A DNA stretch of 64,000 nt from Lachnospiraceae bacterium (lineage in GTDB: Bacteria > Bacillota > Clostridia > Lachnospirales > Lachnospiraceae): positions 70,688 through 134,687 of the forward strand of contig CAJTCH010000002.1 in assembly GCA_910574715.1 (NCBI GenBank), written 5' to 3'. Positions 42,970 to 52,481 of this stretch are shown here, piece after piece; the stretch's first letter is position 1, and every line of letters begins with the position of its first letter. The notes under the pieces were generated by a model. The model saw only the letters and a list, made by a program, of their open reading frames with translations. It made no database searches and was not told the origin of the DNA. The position numbers and the translations under genes were made by a program.

Positions 42970-44463
42970 TCATAATAATACGCCTAGCTTTGAGTAAATT
43001 GATAACACATTCTTTTTGTAAAATATCGAATTCAAAATCAGAGCAACAACCGTCCATATAATACCTTCAGCAATACATGACAGAATAAACTCTATAATAT
43101 TACTTGAAGTTGGAGTATAAAACAAATGAACAATATAACCTGAAACAATACTCAAAGCCATTACAAAGTACAATTTGAAAACTCTCTTTACTTTAAGTTT
43201 AAGCACTTTTTTATAAACATAATATTGAAAATATAAAGTGTGGTACAATAAAGCCACAAACGTACCAACTGCAACACCCACAAGACCTAATTTATTAACA
43301 CAAAGAATTGACACTCCTAAATTAATAATTACAGAAATCACGTAACTGATCTGTGTCTGTTTATAATGTCCAATTTGCAATACTACAGAACTATAAGGAA
43401 CTCTCAAACTATATAGTGAATACGCAAGGCAGATAAACACCGCAAACACTGGTTGTATGTAATTTGCATCGTTAATATCTTTTGTATATATACTGACAAA
43501 AGGAACTAGCATAACTCCTACACAACCAAAACATATTACTGTTATCATACTCATTCCCCATTCAAACATCTGAAATGTTTTTACGAACGACTCTTTTCTA
43601 TTTTCAGCCCATAAATTGCCAAGAAGTGAATTAACTCCACCCGTCAGCGAAGTTATAAATCCTTTAATTCCTGTGATAACAAGGAAATAAATATTGTAAA
43701 TCGAGACATTAGTCAGAGTAGAAAACAAAGTTAATACAATTGTGTCTGTGCTATCTAGAATTACAGATGATATATGCTGAGCTATACCATTCCACTTTTG
43801 ATCAAGCACTTTCCCATCCGTTATCATCTGCCTGTTAATTGAATACTTCTTTTTAACACATAACGCATAAATTATAGGACGAACAAGATATATAATCGAT
43901 GTTATAAATTTTACTGCATGAATAGATCCTCCTAATTTTATAACTACATAACATAAGACCGTGTTACATACTACTGTAAGAGTTTGTGTAATGTAAGGAA
44001 TATAATTATTTTGATCAGCAATAAGGATTAAGCGATTCACAACCCCAAAATAGTATTGTCCAAATGCATTAATCCCCATTATTAATACAAGAAACACTAC
44101 GAATGTATAGTCAAATCCGGAATCAATAAAAACTGGATATGCAATAGCAAGTACAATAACATATCCAATTAAAGCAATACCTATTTTTTTAAAAAAACTA
44201 TCAGCAGACGAAACAACCTCACTCAGTTTTTGATTATCATGTAATGCCAACGGTTTATATAAGTTGTAAACAATAACACTTGTAATTCCCAAATCAAACA
44301 AATTAATAACTTGTATAAATTGAGTAATTGAACTCACAAGTCCATTTGTCTGCGAACCAAAAGCAGAAAGAATCATCCTCGGCAAAACAAATCCGCATAA
44401 AACTGAAAACATTTGGTAAATTACTGATGTTACAGTATTCCTTGCTAATAACTTACGTTTCAT
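42970..44463 (-). CDS. Wzx-type oligosaccharide flippase
   Basis: A 497-aa integral membrane protein with about 12-14 helices throughout, of the MATE/MOP polysaccharide exporter superfamily. It starts MKRKLLARNTVTSVIYQMFSV, followed by the typical early motif GLVSSITQFIQVINLFDLGI. It would flip the lipid-linked repeat unit across the membrane before Wzy polymerisation. The only flippase in the locus; AT-rich like its neighbours. Confidence 0.88.
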   Translation of the reverse strand: MKRKLLARNTVTSVIYQMFSVLCGFVLPRMILSAFGSQTNGLVSSITQFIQVINLFDLGITSVIVYNLYKPLALHDNQKLSEVVSSADSFFKKIGIALIGYVIVLAIAYPVFIDSGFDYTFVVFLVLIMGINAFGQYYFGVVNRLILIADQNNYIPYITQTLTVVCNTVLCYVVIKLGGSIHAVKFITSIIYLVRPIIYALCVKKKYSINRQMITDGKVLDQKWNGIAQHISSVILDSTDTIVLTLFSTLTNVSIYNIYFLVITGIKGFITSLTGGVNSLLGNLWAENRKESFVKTFQMFEWGMSMITVICFGCVGVMLVPFVSIYTKDINDANYIQPVFAVFICLAYSLYSLRVPYSSVVLQIGHYKQTQISYVISVIINLGVSILCVNKLGLVGVAVGTFVALLYHTLYFQYYVYKKVLKLKVKRVFKLYFVMALSIVSGYIVHLFYTPTSSNIIEFILSCIAEGIIWTVVALILNSIFYKKNVLSIYSKLGVLL

Positions 44464-44470
44464 ATAACTT

Positions 44471-45274
44471 CTACCCTAAAATCGAACAATAGATTCTTTT
44501 TGATATTTTATCTACTTTCTGGAGGTCATTAAGATTTTTCTTAATCTCTGTAAATCCATCTTCAAAATTATTCTTTTCAAATCGATCAACCACCATTAAC
44601 CACTCGTCAAAGTTAAAATATAAGAACTTTTCAGCACTATATCTATTAACTTCCCTGCCATACAGCCGTTCTTTTATCTTAAATCTCAAAATCGGCAAAC
44701 TGTTCTGAGAAACATAGATTCTCTTAAAATCACGATATTTTTTTCTTTGTTCTTTACGTTCCTGAAAGATATATCTTACTTTATTGGTTACAGAACAATA
44801 TACACTAATGTTGTACCATACAATTTGCGGATGCAATCCATGGGCACTACATATATCCTTAAGTAAAAAATTCAACTTCCTATGTTCTTCATGCCAATCC
44901 ACTAATGACGGCAACAGTATGATTTTAGCATCCTTAATTTTCTCTATACTGTTTAAATCATAAATGCTGTATTTGATATTTGAGAAAGAGCAATATTCTT
45001 TAAACTCATTAATTCGAATATTGTAATTCTCATCAGTATAATTGGTTCCAAGATATCCAAAATAAACAAGTTCAATTGATTTATCATTTGATAATAAAGT
45101 ACCCAATCCTATTATTTCATCATCTGCGTGAGGGATAAGTGCAACTGTTTTCTTACTATATACATCAAGTTTCAGCACAGAATCCTTATTTTCACCTTTA
45201 GGAAAATTTTGAAGTGTATAAAACCATCCCAAACGATATCTAATATAATAAAACACCTTACTTACTATTCTCAT
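44471..45274 (-). CDS. PIG-L family deacetylase
   Basis: The 267-aa protein has the zinc-binding PHADDEIIGLGTLL signature (about residues 48-61) and a later His in DWHEEHRKLNF, matching the HPDDE and HxxH-type sites of PIG-L/LmbE de-N-acetylases. In this locus it probably removes an acetyl group from an N-acetyl sugar, leaving a free amine. The stop codon overlaps the next gene's region by one base with the upstream glycosyltransferase, indicating tight coupling. Confidence 0.8.
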   Translation of the reverse strand: MRIVSKVFYYIRYRLGWFYTLQNFPKGENKDSVLKLDVYSKKTVALIPHADDEIIGLGTLLSNDKSIELVYFGYLGTNYTDENYNIRINEFKEYCSFSNIKYSIYDLNSIEKIKDAKIILLPSLVDWHEEHRKLNFLLKDICSAHGLHPQIVWYNISVYCSVTNKVRYIFQERKEQRKKYRDFKRIYVSQNSLPILRFKIKERLYGREVNRYSAEKFLYFNFDEWLMVVDRFEKNNFEDGFTEIKKNLNDLQKVDKISKRIYCSILG

Positions 45275-46371
45275 TAAACAAGCCCCTTAATAATGTTCTT
45301 CCACTTTTCCTGGATCACATCAATTGAATTTGTAATGCTTATATCCCTGGCTCTGTTTCCTAGCTCTTCTGACAATCTCCGATTGCTGATCACCAATTGT
45401 AATGAGTCTGCAAGTTTATCTACATCATTTACAGGTACAAGAATCCCTCTTTTACCATCTTCAAGTAGTTCACGGCATCCACCAGGAGGACAATCTGTGA
45501 CAATACACGTCATTCCACACATCATTGCTTCAATTAGCGCATTGGGCATCCCTTCTTCATTAGAAGTAAGGACAAAGATTTCACTATTATATTCTATTGA
45601 AAAAACATCAATACAATCTGTTACTATGCTTACGCAATTAGATAATTTATACTTTTGTATCAATCCTAATAAGTGTTCATACTCGTATCCATTACCGTAA
45701 ATCATTAACTTATATTCATGGTTTTTCAACTTGTAATATGCTTTAATCAACATATCAATATTCTTTTCCTTCGACAGCCTTCCACAATAGACTATTCTCT
45801 TCTCCCGATCAAATATATTGTGGAATGCCTTTTCATAATTGATGCTATTCCTTCCAATTGCCGGATTCTGGATTATATGTGATTTCCTTTCTATACCGCA
45901 ATTCGAAAATGCTTTCTGTGCCATTATTGTTTGAAAAATCACTGCATCAGCATTAGATACTATTCGATCATACTTCTCCTTTTGCTTTGAGCTATATCTA
46001 TAAGGATTTCCACGTTCCGATGTAAGATATTTACACTTAAGTCCCTTCCCAGCGATATTCGCAATTTTCCCCAAATCCAAACCCAGAGTACATATCACAT
46101 CTACATTGTATTTCTTTATCAAATACCTAAGTCTCACAACAGTTCTTACTTTCTGCATTTCTTTTATCCATCTATTTATAGATGGATCATCAAAATTATA
46201 GCTTAATGTCTCTCTTGTCACTTCATTTGAAAGCATAGCTGACATTTTATCTGAAACCAGTGAAACCAAAATAGTTCGATACTCTGTAGAAAGTGTATTA
46301 GCCAAAAATGTACCCACTTTAGATATTCCACCAACCCCGAATCGAGGAACAAGTATTAAGATAGTGTTCAT
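45274..46371 (-). CDS. GT4-family glycosyltransferase
   Basis: The 365-aa retaining glycosyltransferase has two Rossmann lobes. The N-terminal glycine loop is PRFGVGGISKVGTFLAN, RIVYCGRLSKEKNIDMLI begins the nucleotide-sugar lobe, and SNEEGMPNALIEAM is the EX7E motif. Sugar and linkage are unknown. The stop overlaps the start of the PIG-L gene by one base. Confidence 0.9.
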   Translation of the reverse strand: MNTILILVPRFGVGGISKVGTFLANTLSTEYRTILVSLVSDKMSAMLSNEVTRETLSYNFDDPSINRWIKEMQKVRTVVRLRYLIKKYNVDVICTLGLDLGKIANIAGKGLKCKYLTSERGNPYRYSSKQKEKYDRIVSNADAVIFQTIMAQKAFSNCGIERKSHIIQNPAIGRNSINYEKAFHNIFDREKRIVYCGRLSKEKNIDMLIKAYYKLKNHEYKLMIYGNGYEYEHLLGLIQKYKLSNCVSIVTDCIDVFSIEYNSEIFVLTSNEEGMPNALIEAMMCGMTCIVTDCPPGGCRELLEDGKRGILVPVNDVDKLADSLQLVISNRRLSEELGNRARDISITNSIDVIQEKWKNIIKGLV

Positions 46372-46380
46372 AGTAATGCC

Positions 46381-47337
46381 TCATTTATAAAATATTTTTG
46401 TTTTCCAATACAGAACTTTCATTACCAGCGATTCAATTAAGACGGTATGATTTTTAGAAATACCAAATTTGTATCGAATTAAATATTCGAATCTGGGATT
46501 AATCATATATGCTTTATAATAATATTCCTTCATTCTTTTTATATCGCCGCACATTGATACTCTGTATGCAGCTTCTCTATAATAATATTCTTCCCGCTTA
46601 CGTCCGTTTTCAGTGCTCAGCCTGGCAAAAAGCTCTTTATGCTTGTCATTAATATAATTAACCGCAGTATTCCAATCATCAAATTGACTGGTTAATCTTT
46701 TTATATTTCGATCACGATTAGCAACAGATAGTGCCCTCTTCACAAAACCAACATTAGTAACTTGAATAATCCTTAAAACAAGCTCATATTCTTGCCAATA
46801 TTTTAGATTCTCATCAAAGCCGTTTATCTGATCAAGAATATCTTTTCTTACCATCATTGTAATTGTGCTTGTAAACGGGGAAATATATAACTGTTTTTCA
46901 ACAATATCTCCGTGATAATTTTTATTTGGAATCCGTTTATAATTTAATACCGCATTACCATAATCCACTACCCATCCTGAATAAACCATTCCAACATTTG
47001 GATGTTCACAAAAATATGCAACCTGCTTCTCTGTTTTTTCAGGTATCCAATAATCATCGTCATCCAGAAAAGCGACAAAATCTCCAGTACAGGCGTGAAT
47101 ACCACAATTCCTAGCATAATTTCCGCCCTTGCTTTCTTCTGGCGGAATATAAATATACTTATATCCACTCTTTTTAAGTTTTTTACCATATTCCTGCGTC
47201 CCATCGGACGAAGCGTCATCAACTACAACAAGCTCAATATTTGAATATGTCTGTTTCATTACACTTTCAACAGCTCTTTTTAACAATTTCAGCCTATTAT
47301 GTGTGATGACAACACAACTAACCTTTCTATCCCTCAT
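46381..47337 (-). CDS. GT2-family glycosyltransferase
   Basis: An inverting glycosyltransferase of 318 aa with the GT-A fold: VSCVVITHNRLKLLKRAVESV, ELVVVDDASSDGTQEY and the metal-binding DDDDY in DFVAFLDDDDYWIPEKTEKQV. The C-terminal 100 residues are basic and helical, with no clear membrane helix. The acceptor is unknown. Confidence 0.9.
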   Translation of the reverse strand: MRDRKVSCVVITHNRLKLLKRAVESVMKQTYSNIELVVVDDASSDGTQEYGKKLKKSGYKYIYIPPEESKGGNYARNCGIHACTGDFVAFLDDDDYWIPEKTEKQVAYFCEHPNVGMVYSGWVVDYGNAVLNYKRIPNKNYHGDIVEKQLYISPFTSTITMMVRKDILDQINGFDENLKYWQEYELVLRIIQVTNVGFVKRALSVANRDRNIKRLTSQFDDWNTAVNYINDKHKELFARLSTENGRKREEYYYREAAYRVSMCGDIKRMKEYYYKAYMINPRFEYLIRYKFGISKNHTVLIESLVMKVLYWKTKIFYK

Positions 47338-47347
47338 TACTTCAAAA

Positions 47348-48559
47348 TTACCGTTCCTTTCTGTGATTTATCAAACACAACGATGCGCCAACCAACAAAC
47401 CAAAAGACATTGAAATAATATATGAATTTGATACAAGCAACTGACTAGCTGCAAAAGAGACGGCAATAATCATCAGTGCAATATCCCACTTACCTCTATC
47501 TCGTAGCTTGATTGCAATTATGATTGATTTGATAACTACAAAAAGCAATACAATAAAAAAAAGTAATCCCAATATTATCCCATGTTGATAAAAAACTTCT
47601 AAAAATATATTGTGCGGATATTCCGTAATATAAGTCGTATGACCAATAGAATTTCCTATTATTATTCTATCTGTTAACAATCCATGAATCGCAAATGGAT
47701 TTTCACTTAAAGAAGTCTCAATTATATCAAAATATTTTTCTCTTCCCGACAAAACAAAAATCTTTCCATTTGAAAGAAGTTCTATAGTTCTAGAATTTGG
47801 AAAGAAATTCAATAAATACGTTCCCACCCAAGAAGTTATATTTTTGTAATCAAAAATAAAATAGACAGCAAAAATTCCAAGAATCAATTTCAAAACATAA
47901 TATTTGTTTCTAGAAAGATATAAGTAAATACCCACCGCTATCATAAATGTATAAATAACAATACTTCTTGATCCAATAGCCATATTTACTCCTAATATAA
48001 TAATTGCATAAACTATATTAATCCTCTTTTTTCCAAAAAATCCAAGAATCAAAGATAGTCCTAATGGAAAAAAACAGTTAAATGAAAATGTCATACTATA
48101 TGGAGAAAAATCCTGTTTTGATTGTGTTAATATCACAACAATACTGTATAGCAAACAAAAATAAATATATTTTGCACTGCAATCTATAAATACTTTTGTA
48201 TTTTTAATTTCTTTGACAAATATACAGGTTCCGAATACCAAAGTAAAATAATTTAATAAGCTGATAACAAATATGCTACTTACCTGCGGTTCCATTATAA
48301 ATCCATAAAAAAACAAACCTACTGATAACAGACCTGCTGCAATTACATTGAGCAACTTTTTATCATCCCGATACTTTCCAATGAACATAGATGCAAACAA
48401 ACAAATATATAGCATAGCTTGAACCTCTGTATCGTACACAAATGAAAAATCAAATAAGTTAAAACAACGTCTTATTATATCTATTATCATCATTAGATTT
48501 ATGTAAAGTGCTAATTTGTTTTCGTATTTGTTTTCTGCTCTTTTTAATCGAATTACCAT
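47348..48559 (-). CDS. O-antigen polymerase/ligase-like protein (Wzy)
   Basis: A 403-aa, very hydrophobic protein with about 10-12 membrane helices and one larger extracytoplasmic loop (about residues 265-320, containing NSIGHTTYITEYPHNIFLEVFYQ), the region that in Wzy/WaaL proteins holds the key His and Arg. HNIFLEVFYQHGIILGL is a characteristic stretch. It would polymerise the repeat units exported by Wzx. Very AT-rich. Confidence 0.8.
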   Translation of the reverse strand: MVIRLKRAENKYENKLALYINLMMIIDIIRRCFNLFDFSFVYDTEVQAMLYICLFASMFIGKYRDDKKLLNVIAAGLLSVGLFFYGFIMEPQVSSIFVISLLNYFTLVFGTCIFVKEIKNTKVFIDCSAKYIYFCLLYSIVVILTQSKQDFSPYSMTFSFNCFFPLGLSLILGFFGKKRINIVYAIIILGVNMAIGSRSIVIYTFMIAVGIYLYLSRNKYYVLKLILGIFAVYFIFDYKNITSWVGTYLLNFFPNSRTIELLSNGKIFVLSGREKYFDIIETSLSENPFAIHGLLTDRIIIGNSIGHTTYITEYPHNIFLEVFYQHGIILGLLFFIVLLFVVIKSIIIAIKLRDRGKWDIALMIIAVSFAASQLLVSNSYIISMSFGLLVGASLCLINHRKER

Positions 48560-48598
48560 TGTTCACTCACTCCGCATTTGGATCCCCTAATTTGACAC

Positions 48599-49807
48599 TC
48601 ATAATAATTGTTCTATCAATTCCTTTATATCCTGATAGGAATATTTTCTATCAAATTGGCTTTCTGCAATTTCTCGTGCTCTTCCCCCCATTAAATCATT
48701 GTGGTCTTTTTCTACATTTAATCTTTTTATTACATTAACAAGACCATATACATCTTCAGCCTCTACATTCACTCCAAATCCGTCCATCTCTACCTTTTTT
48801 CTGAATTCAGGACTGGTCAATGTGTTGATCATAGGCCTGCCAGCCGCCAAATAATCTCCTATCTTAGTCACAATACTCTGCGGAGCCTTTCTAACAAACG
48901 AGTTAACAAGAACATCCGATTTCACCAGATATGCCGCCATTTTTCTATATGGTATATAACCGACAAATTCTACGTTGCATGGTTTTGCTTTTGCTATATT
49001 TTTAAATTCTTCTTCTAATGGTCCGCCGCCCAATATTTTTATCATTATCTTCGGATAATCATCATACAATTTCTGTGCCGCTTTTATTAGTGTCGGGATA
49101 TCATAGCTTGATCCAAGATTACCAGCATATGTAACCCAGAATTCTTCATCTGGCTTATCAATCTTATTTTCAAATTCTTTTGCACCATTATCAAAATCAC
49201 TTAAATCACATCCAACATAGACGGTAACTGCCTGTTTGCCTTCAATTCCATACTTTTGCTTTGGAACATCCCTATATTCATCAGATGTTCCTACGAAAGC
49301 ATCTGCACATTCATATGCTGTTTTAGCGTCCTTTCGGAAAGAATAAAATAACATTCGATTAAGGATTTCAGGAAGATGCATTACCATTTCCATAGCTTCC
49401 GGCCATAGGTCTTCAATATCTACTATGTATTTAATTCCCTTTTTCTTTGCAAACCTCCCCACGGCTGCAGCCATATTGTTATCAGGGATAATGCAATAAA
49501 TCAAATCATACTCCCTTTTTTCAAGAAGCCTAATAATATTCTTTACAGCAATTCTATGGCTAAAGAATCTCCTGATATCAACATTCTTTTTGTATCCTGG
49601 TTCATAAGCTAATTCAATATTAAATTTTGAATTCATCTTCGAAACAGCACTTACATCACGCTGCTTTTTCTCCCAATGCTGAAATGTACTTGTGATCAGA
49701 TCAACTCTATAATATTGGCTTAACATATTTGCTAAAAATCGGAATCTTGAATATCCTTTTTCTCCATCAAGTGCAACTGACAAAGTAACTATTGCAATTT
49801 TTTTCAT
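48599..49807 (-). CDS. GT4-family glycosyltransferase (WbuB-like)
   Basis: The 402-aa product has IVDIEDLWPEAMEMV near residue 125, which is typical of WbuB-type transferases that add the second sugar, plus TYAGNLGSSYDIPTLIKAA and a C-terminal lobe with KIGDYLAAGRPMINT in place of a full EX7E motif. It follows the initiating transferase and GNAT genes, so it may add the second sugar to the lipid carrier. Confidence 0.87.
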   Translation of the reverse strand: MKKIAIVTLSVALDGEKGYSRFRFLANMLSQYYRVDLITSTFQHWEKKQRDVSAVSKMNSKFNIELAYEPGYKKNVDIRRFFSHRIAVKNIIRLLEKREYDLIYCIIPDNNMAAAVGRFAKKKGIKYIVDIEDLWPEAMEMVMHLPEILNRMLFYSFRKDAKTAYECADAFVGTSDEYRDVPKQKYGIEGKQAVTVYVGCDLSDFDNGAKEFENKIDKPDEEFWVTYAGNLGSSYDIPTLIKAAQKLYDDYPKIMIKILGGGPLEEEFKNIAKAKPCNVEFVGYIPYRKMAAYLVKSDVLVNSFVRKAPQSIVTKIGDYLAAGRPMINTLTSPEFRKKVEMDGFGVNVEAEDVYGLVNVIKRLNVEKDHNDLMGGRAREIAESQFDRKYSYQDIKELIEQLL

Positions 49808-50431
49808 TTAATCTGTCTCCCGTCTGTATCGATACTCGTTCATCATCCTGCCTTCGGGAGTTACATATTTTCTAGCAATTTTAAATCCTCTCTTCTGATA
49901 AAAACGATTTGCTGTCTCGTTGTCAATCGTATCTGTTTCAAGACTTATATATTCGTATTCATTAAAATTAGTAACGGAAACCAGGTAATCTACAAGCTGA
50001 CCGCCGATTCCTTTCCCCTGTGCATTTGAACACACTCCTATTGAAGCCAATTCCACATACCTCTCTGCTCTTCTAACTTCATCTGATTTCTTAAACGCAC
50101 CTAATAGTCTTCTTATATACGACGGATGTTTAATGATAACGCTTAACGAACATAACGTAAACTTAACAAGATGATTCTTCTTTAATTCAGAATAGAATCC
50201 TGAATAATCCTTTGAATATGCCGCAAACCCCAATATCTGTCTGTTCTTTATACTCTCAGCAACAATTACACCCGAATTATCATCTTCTATGTATCCTTGA
50301 TATAATGCAGTAAGAAAAGACTCTCCGAGCTGTGTAAGAAAGAAACCAGGAAATGCAACTATATGTAATCTGGCAATCATTCGCGCCTTGTCACTATCTT
50401 TGCCCAGTTCAAATATTCTTACATCGCTCAT
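49808..50431 (-). CDS. GNAT-family N-acetyltransferase
   Basis: The 207-aa protein has the acetyl-CoA binding region SIGVCSNAQGKGIGGQLVDYL and the C-terminal NETANRFYQKRGFKIARKY, both GNAT hallmarks. It lies between the initiating sugar transferase and a glycosyltransferase and next to a sugar aminotransferase, so N-acetylation of an amino sugar nucleotide is the likely job. In bacillosamine-type clusters that step uses a PglD-like helix enzyme; here a GNAT takes the position. Confidence 0.85.
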   Translation of the reverse strand: MSDVRIFELGKDSDKARMIARLHIVAFPGFFLTQLGESFLTALYQGYIEDDNSGVIVAESIKNRQILGFAAYSKDYSGFYSELKKNHLVKFTLCSLSVIIKHPSYIRRLLGAFKKSDEVRRAERYVELASIGVCSNAQGKGIGGQLVDYLVSVTNFNEYEYISLETDTIDNETANRFYQKRGFKIARKYVTPEGRMMNEYRYRRETD

Positions 50432-51130
50432 CTAATCATATTCCTTTCCTAAAATGGCACTTACAGTCCTGAAGATAGTCAATATTTCTCGAAAAATCGA
50501 AAATCTTTCAATAGAATTTAAGTTCCATTTCATCTTTTCTGGCAGCACTTGTTCTACATAGACCCGGTCCGCATCATACGCCGTATTCAACAGCTTATCC
50601 TCATCTTTATATCTAATACTTGCCTCCGAAGTTATTCCTGCAGGCATCAAAAGTGTCGCGTTATATTCAGGCTTATATTTCTCTACATATTTCACTGCCT
50701 CTGGACGCGTACCAACAAAAGACATATCACCGCTTATCACATCTATAAGCTGAGGGATTTCATCTATGCGAAGATTGCGAATCTTTCTTCCCATTTTAGT
50801 AATTCTGACGTCTCCGTTTACTGTAACTGACGCCCCAATCTTGTCAGCATTATTCACCATTGTCCGAAACTTATGAATCTTAAACTTTTTTCCATAAGCT
50901 GTCACTCGCTCCTGCCGATAGAATACCGGTCCTGATGAATCTAACTTAATCATGATTGCTATGACCAACATAGGAATTACAAGGATCACAAGCAAAACAA
51001 CAGCCATAACCACATCAAAAATTCTTTTAAGTGTAATTGACAACTTTTTCTTTACAAGAATGTCATAATACATCCTCACTTCATCGCATTTCATAAATTC
51101 AGGAAGATTGTCCCATTTTCTAAATCTCAT
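50432..51130 (-). CDS. Initiating undecaprenyl-phosphate sugar-1-phosphate transferase
   Basis: A 232-aa monotopic phosphoglycosyl transferase of the PglC/WcaJ C-terminal type. There is one reentrant hydrophobic segment (about residues 38-62; VMAVVLLVILVIPMLV), then SGPVFYRQERVTAYGKKFKIHKFRTM, and the DE/PQL region LRIDEIPQLIDVISGDMSFVGTRP. It puts the first sugar phosphate on the lipid carrier. Stop and next start abut (TAG ATG), so it is coupled to the GNAT gene. Confidence 0.92.
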   Translation of the reverse strand: MRFRKWDNLPEFMKCDEVRMYYDILVKKKLSITLKRIFDVVMAVVLLVILVIPMLVIAIMIKLDSSGPVFYRQERVTAYGKKFKIHKFRTMVNNADKIGASVTVNGDVRITKMGRKIRNLRIDEIPQLIDVISGDMSFVGTRPEAVKYVEKYKPEYNATLLMPAGITSEASIRYKDEDKLLNTAYDADRVYVEQVLPEKMKWNLNSIERFSIFREILTIFRTVSAILGKEYD

Positions 51131-51142
51131 GATAACACCTTC

Positions 51143-52414
51143 CTAAATATATCTTCTAATTACTTTTTTGTAGTTGTGGATCACATACTCGACATCTTCA
51201 TCTTTCAGAAGCGTATGGAGCGGCAATGTGATCAGATTCTTGTAGTAATCGTAAGCGTTCGGAAAATCCCTGATATCCCATCCCAATTCTTTATATGCCG
51301 TCATCATTGGAAGCGGTTTATAATGCACATTTGTATTCACACCATACTTTGCCAATTCTACAATGATTTCTCTTCTCATCTCATCACTTATCCCCGGAAT
51401 CCTCGTCAGATACAGATGCCCGGAAGACATACTATTCTTCATATAATGAACAAGATGCATTACTCCAAGTTCATCACACATAGCATCATATTTACTAATG
51501 ATTTCTTTTCTTCTCTCCAGAAGTTCTGGATAACGGTCTAACTGACACAGGCCTATAGCAGCCATAATGTCTGTCATGTTACACTTATACCAGGTTCCCT
51601 GGATATCATATTCCCATGACCCCAATTGATTCTTCGTTAATGCATCTTTGTTCTGTCCGTGCAGGCTGTATAACTGATACTGATGATAAATTTCTTCGTT
51701 ATCGATTCCCGGAATATCTCTCCATGTAGAAGCCCCGCCTTCTGCAGTAGTAAAATTCTTTACAGCATGAAAAGAAAAATCTGTAAAATCTGCAAGTTCT
51801 CCAGCCCTCTTTCCATTTTTCATCGCTCCCAATGCATGGGAAGCATCAGAAAAGATTAAGACACGGCCTAATGCAGTCTGAATCCGTCTCCCCAAATCAG
51901 TATTGCCGCCCGGAATAAAGAGAGCCTTCTTCGCCTCTGCAATCTTATATAGCTTGTCATAATCTGCAATAATTCCACCCAGATCTACAGCCACAATAGC
52001 TTTCGTTCTGCTTGTTATCGCCTCTGCAACCTTGTCATAGTCCATCTCTGGCATATTGGTATCTTTAGAGCCGCCCTTTTGGATATCAACAAACTTTACA
52101 GAAGCTCCGCAATGAATCGCAGCCGAAGCAGATGCCGTATATGTATACGCAGGAACGATCACTTCATCCCCTTCGCCTATCCCGCAGATTCTAACGTTCA
52201 ATTCTTCCGCCGCGGTAGCCGAATTTAGACAAACCACTTTTGAAGTATGGCAGAATTCCGCGAGCCTTTTTTCAAGTTCCTTCGTCCGCGGACCTGTTGT
52301 GATCCACCCTGATTTCATCGTTTCTGTAACTTTTTTGATTTCCTGTTCAGAAATATCAGGCGGGCTGAATGGAATGACTCTTTTTGCAATCTTATTTTTT
52401 TCAGCAGAAACCAT
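51143..52414 (-). CDS. DegT/DnrJ/EryC1-family sugar aminotransferase
   Basis: A PLP enzyme making 4-amino or 3-amino sugar nucleotides from keto-sugars. The 423-aa product has the family start VIPFSPPDISEQEIKKV, DASHALGA for PLP binding and the catalytic lysine in SFHAVKNFTTAEGG (about residue 223). A short insertion precedes DASHALGA (FIPGGNTDLGRRIQTALG), longer than usual. The required 4,6-dehydratase is not in this window, so it must lie elsewhere or the substrate is different. Confidence 0.9.
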   Translation of the reverse strand: MVSAEKNKIAKRVIPFSPPDISEQEIKKVTETMKSGWITTGPRTKELEKRLAEFCHTSKVVCLNSATAAEELNVRICGIGEGDEVIVPAYTYTASASAAIHCGASVKFVDIQKGGSKDTNMPEMDYDKVAEAITSRTKAIVAVDLGGIIADYDKLYKIAEAKKALFIPGGNTDLGRRIQTALGRVLIFSDASHALGAMKNGKRAGELADFTDFSFHAVKNFTTAEGGASTWRDIPGIDNEEIYHQYQLYSLHGQNKDALTKNQLGSWEYDIQGTWYKCNMTDIMAAIGLCQLDRYPELLERRKEIISKYDAMCDELGVMHLVHYMKNSMSSGHLYLTRIPGISDEMRREIIVELAKYGVNTNVHYKPLPMMTAYKELGWDIRDFPNAYDYYKNLITLPLHTLLKDEDVEYVIHNYKKVIRRYI

Positions 52415-52481
52415 AACTTTACTCCTTTTACTTCGTCAAATAGGTTATCATCATACCAATACATCATCACAGATAAACAAA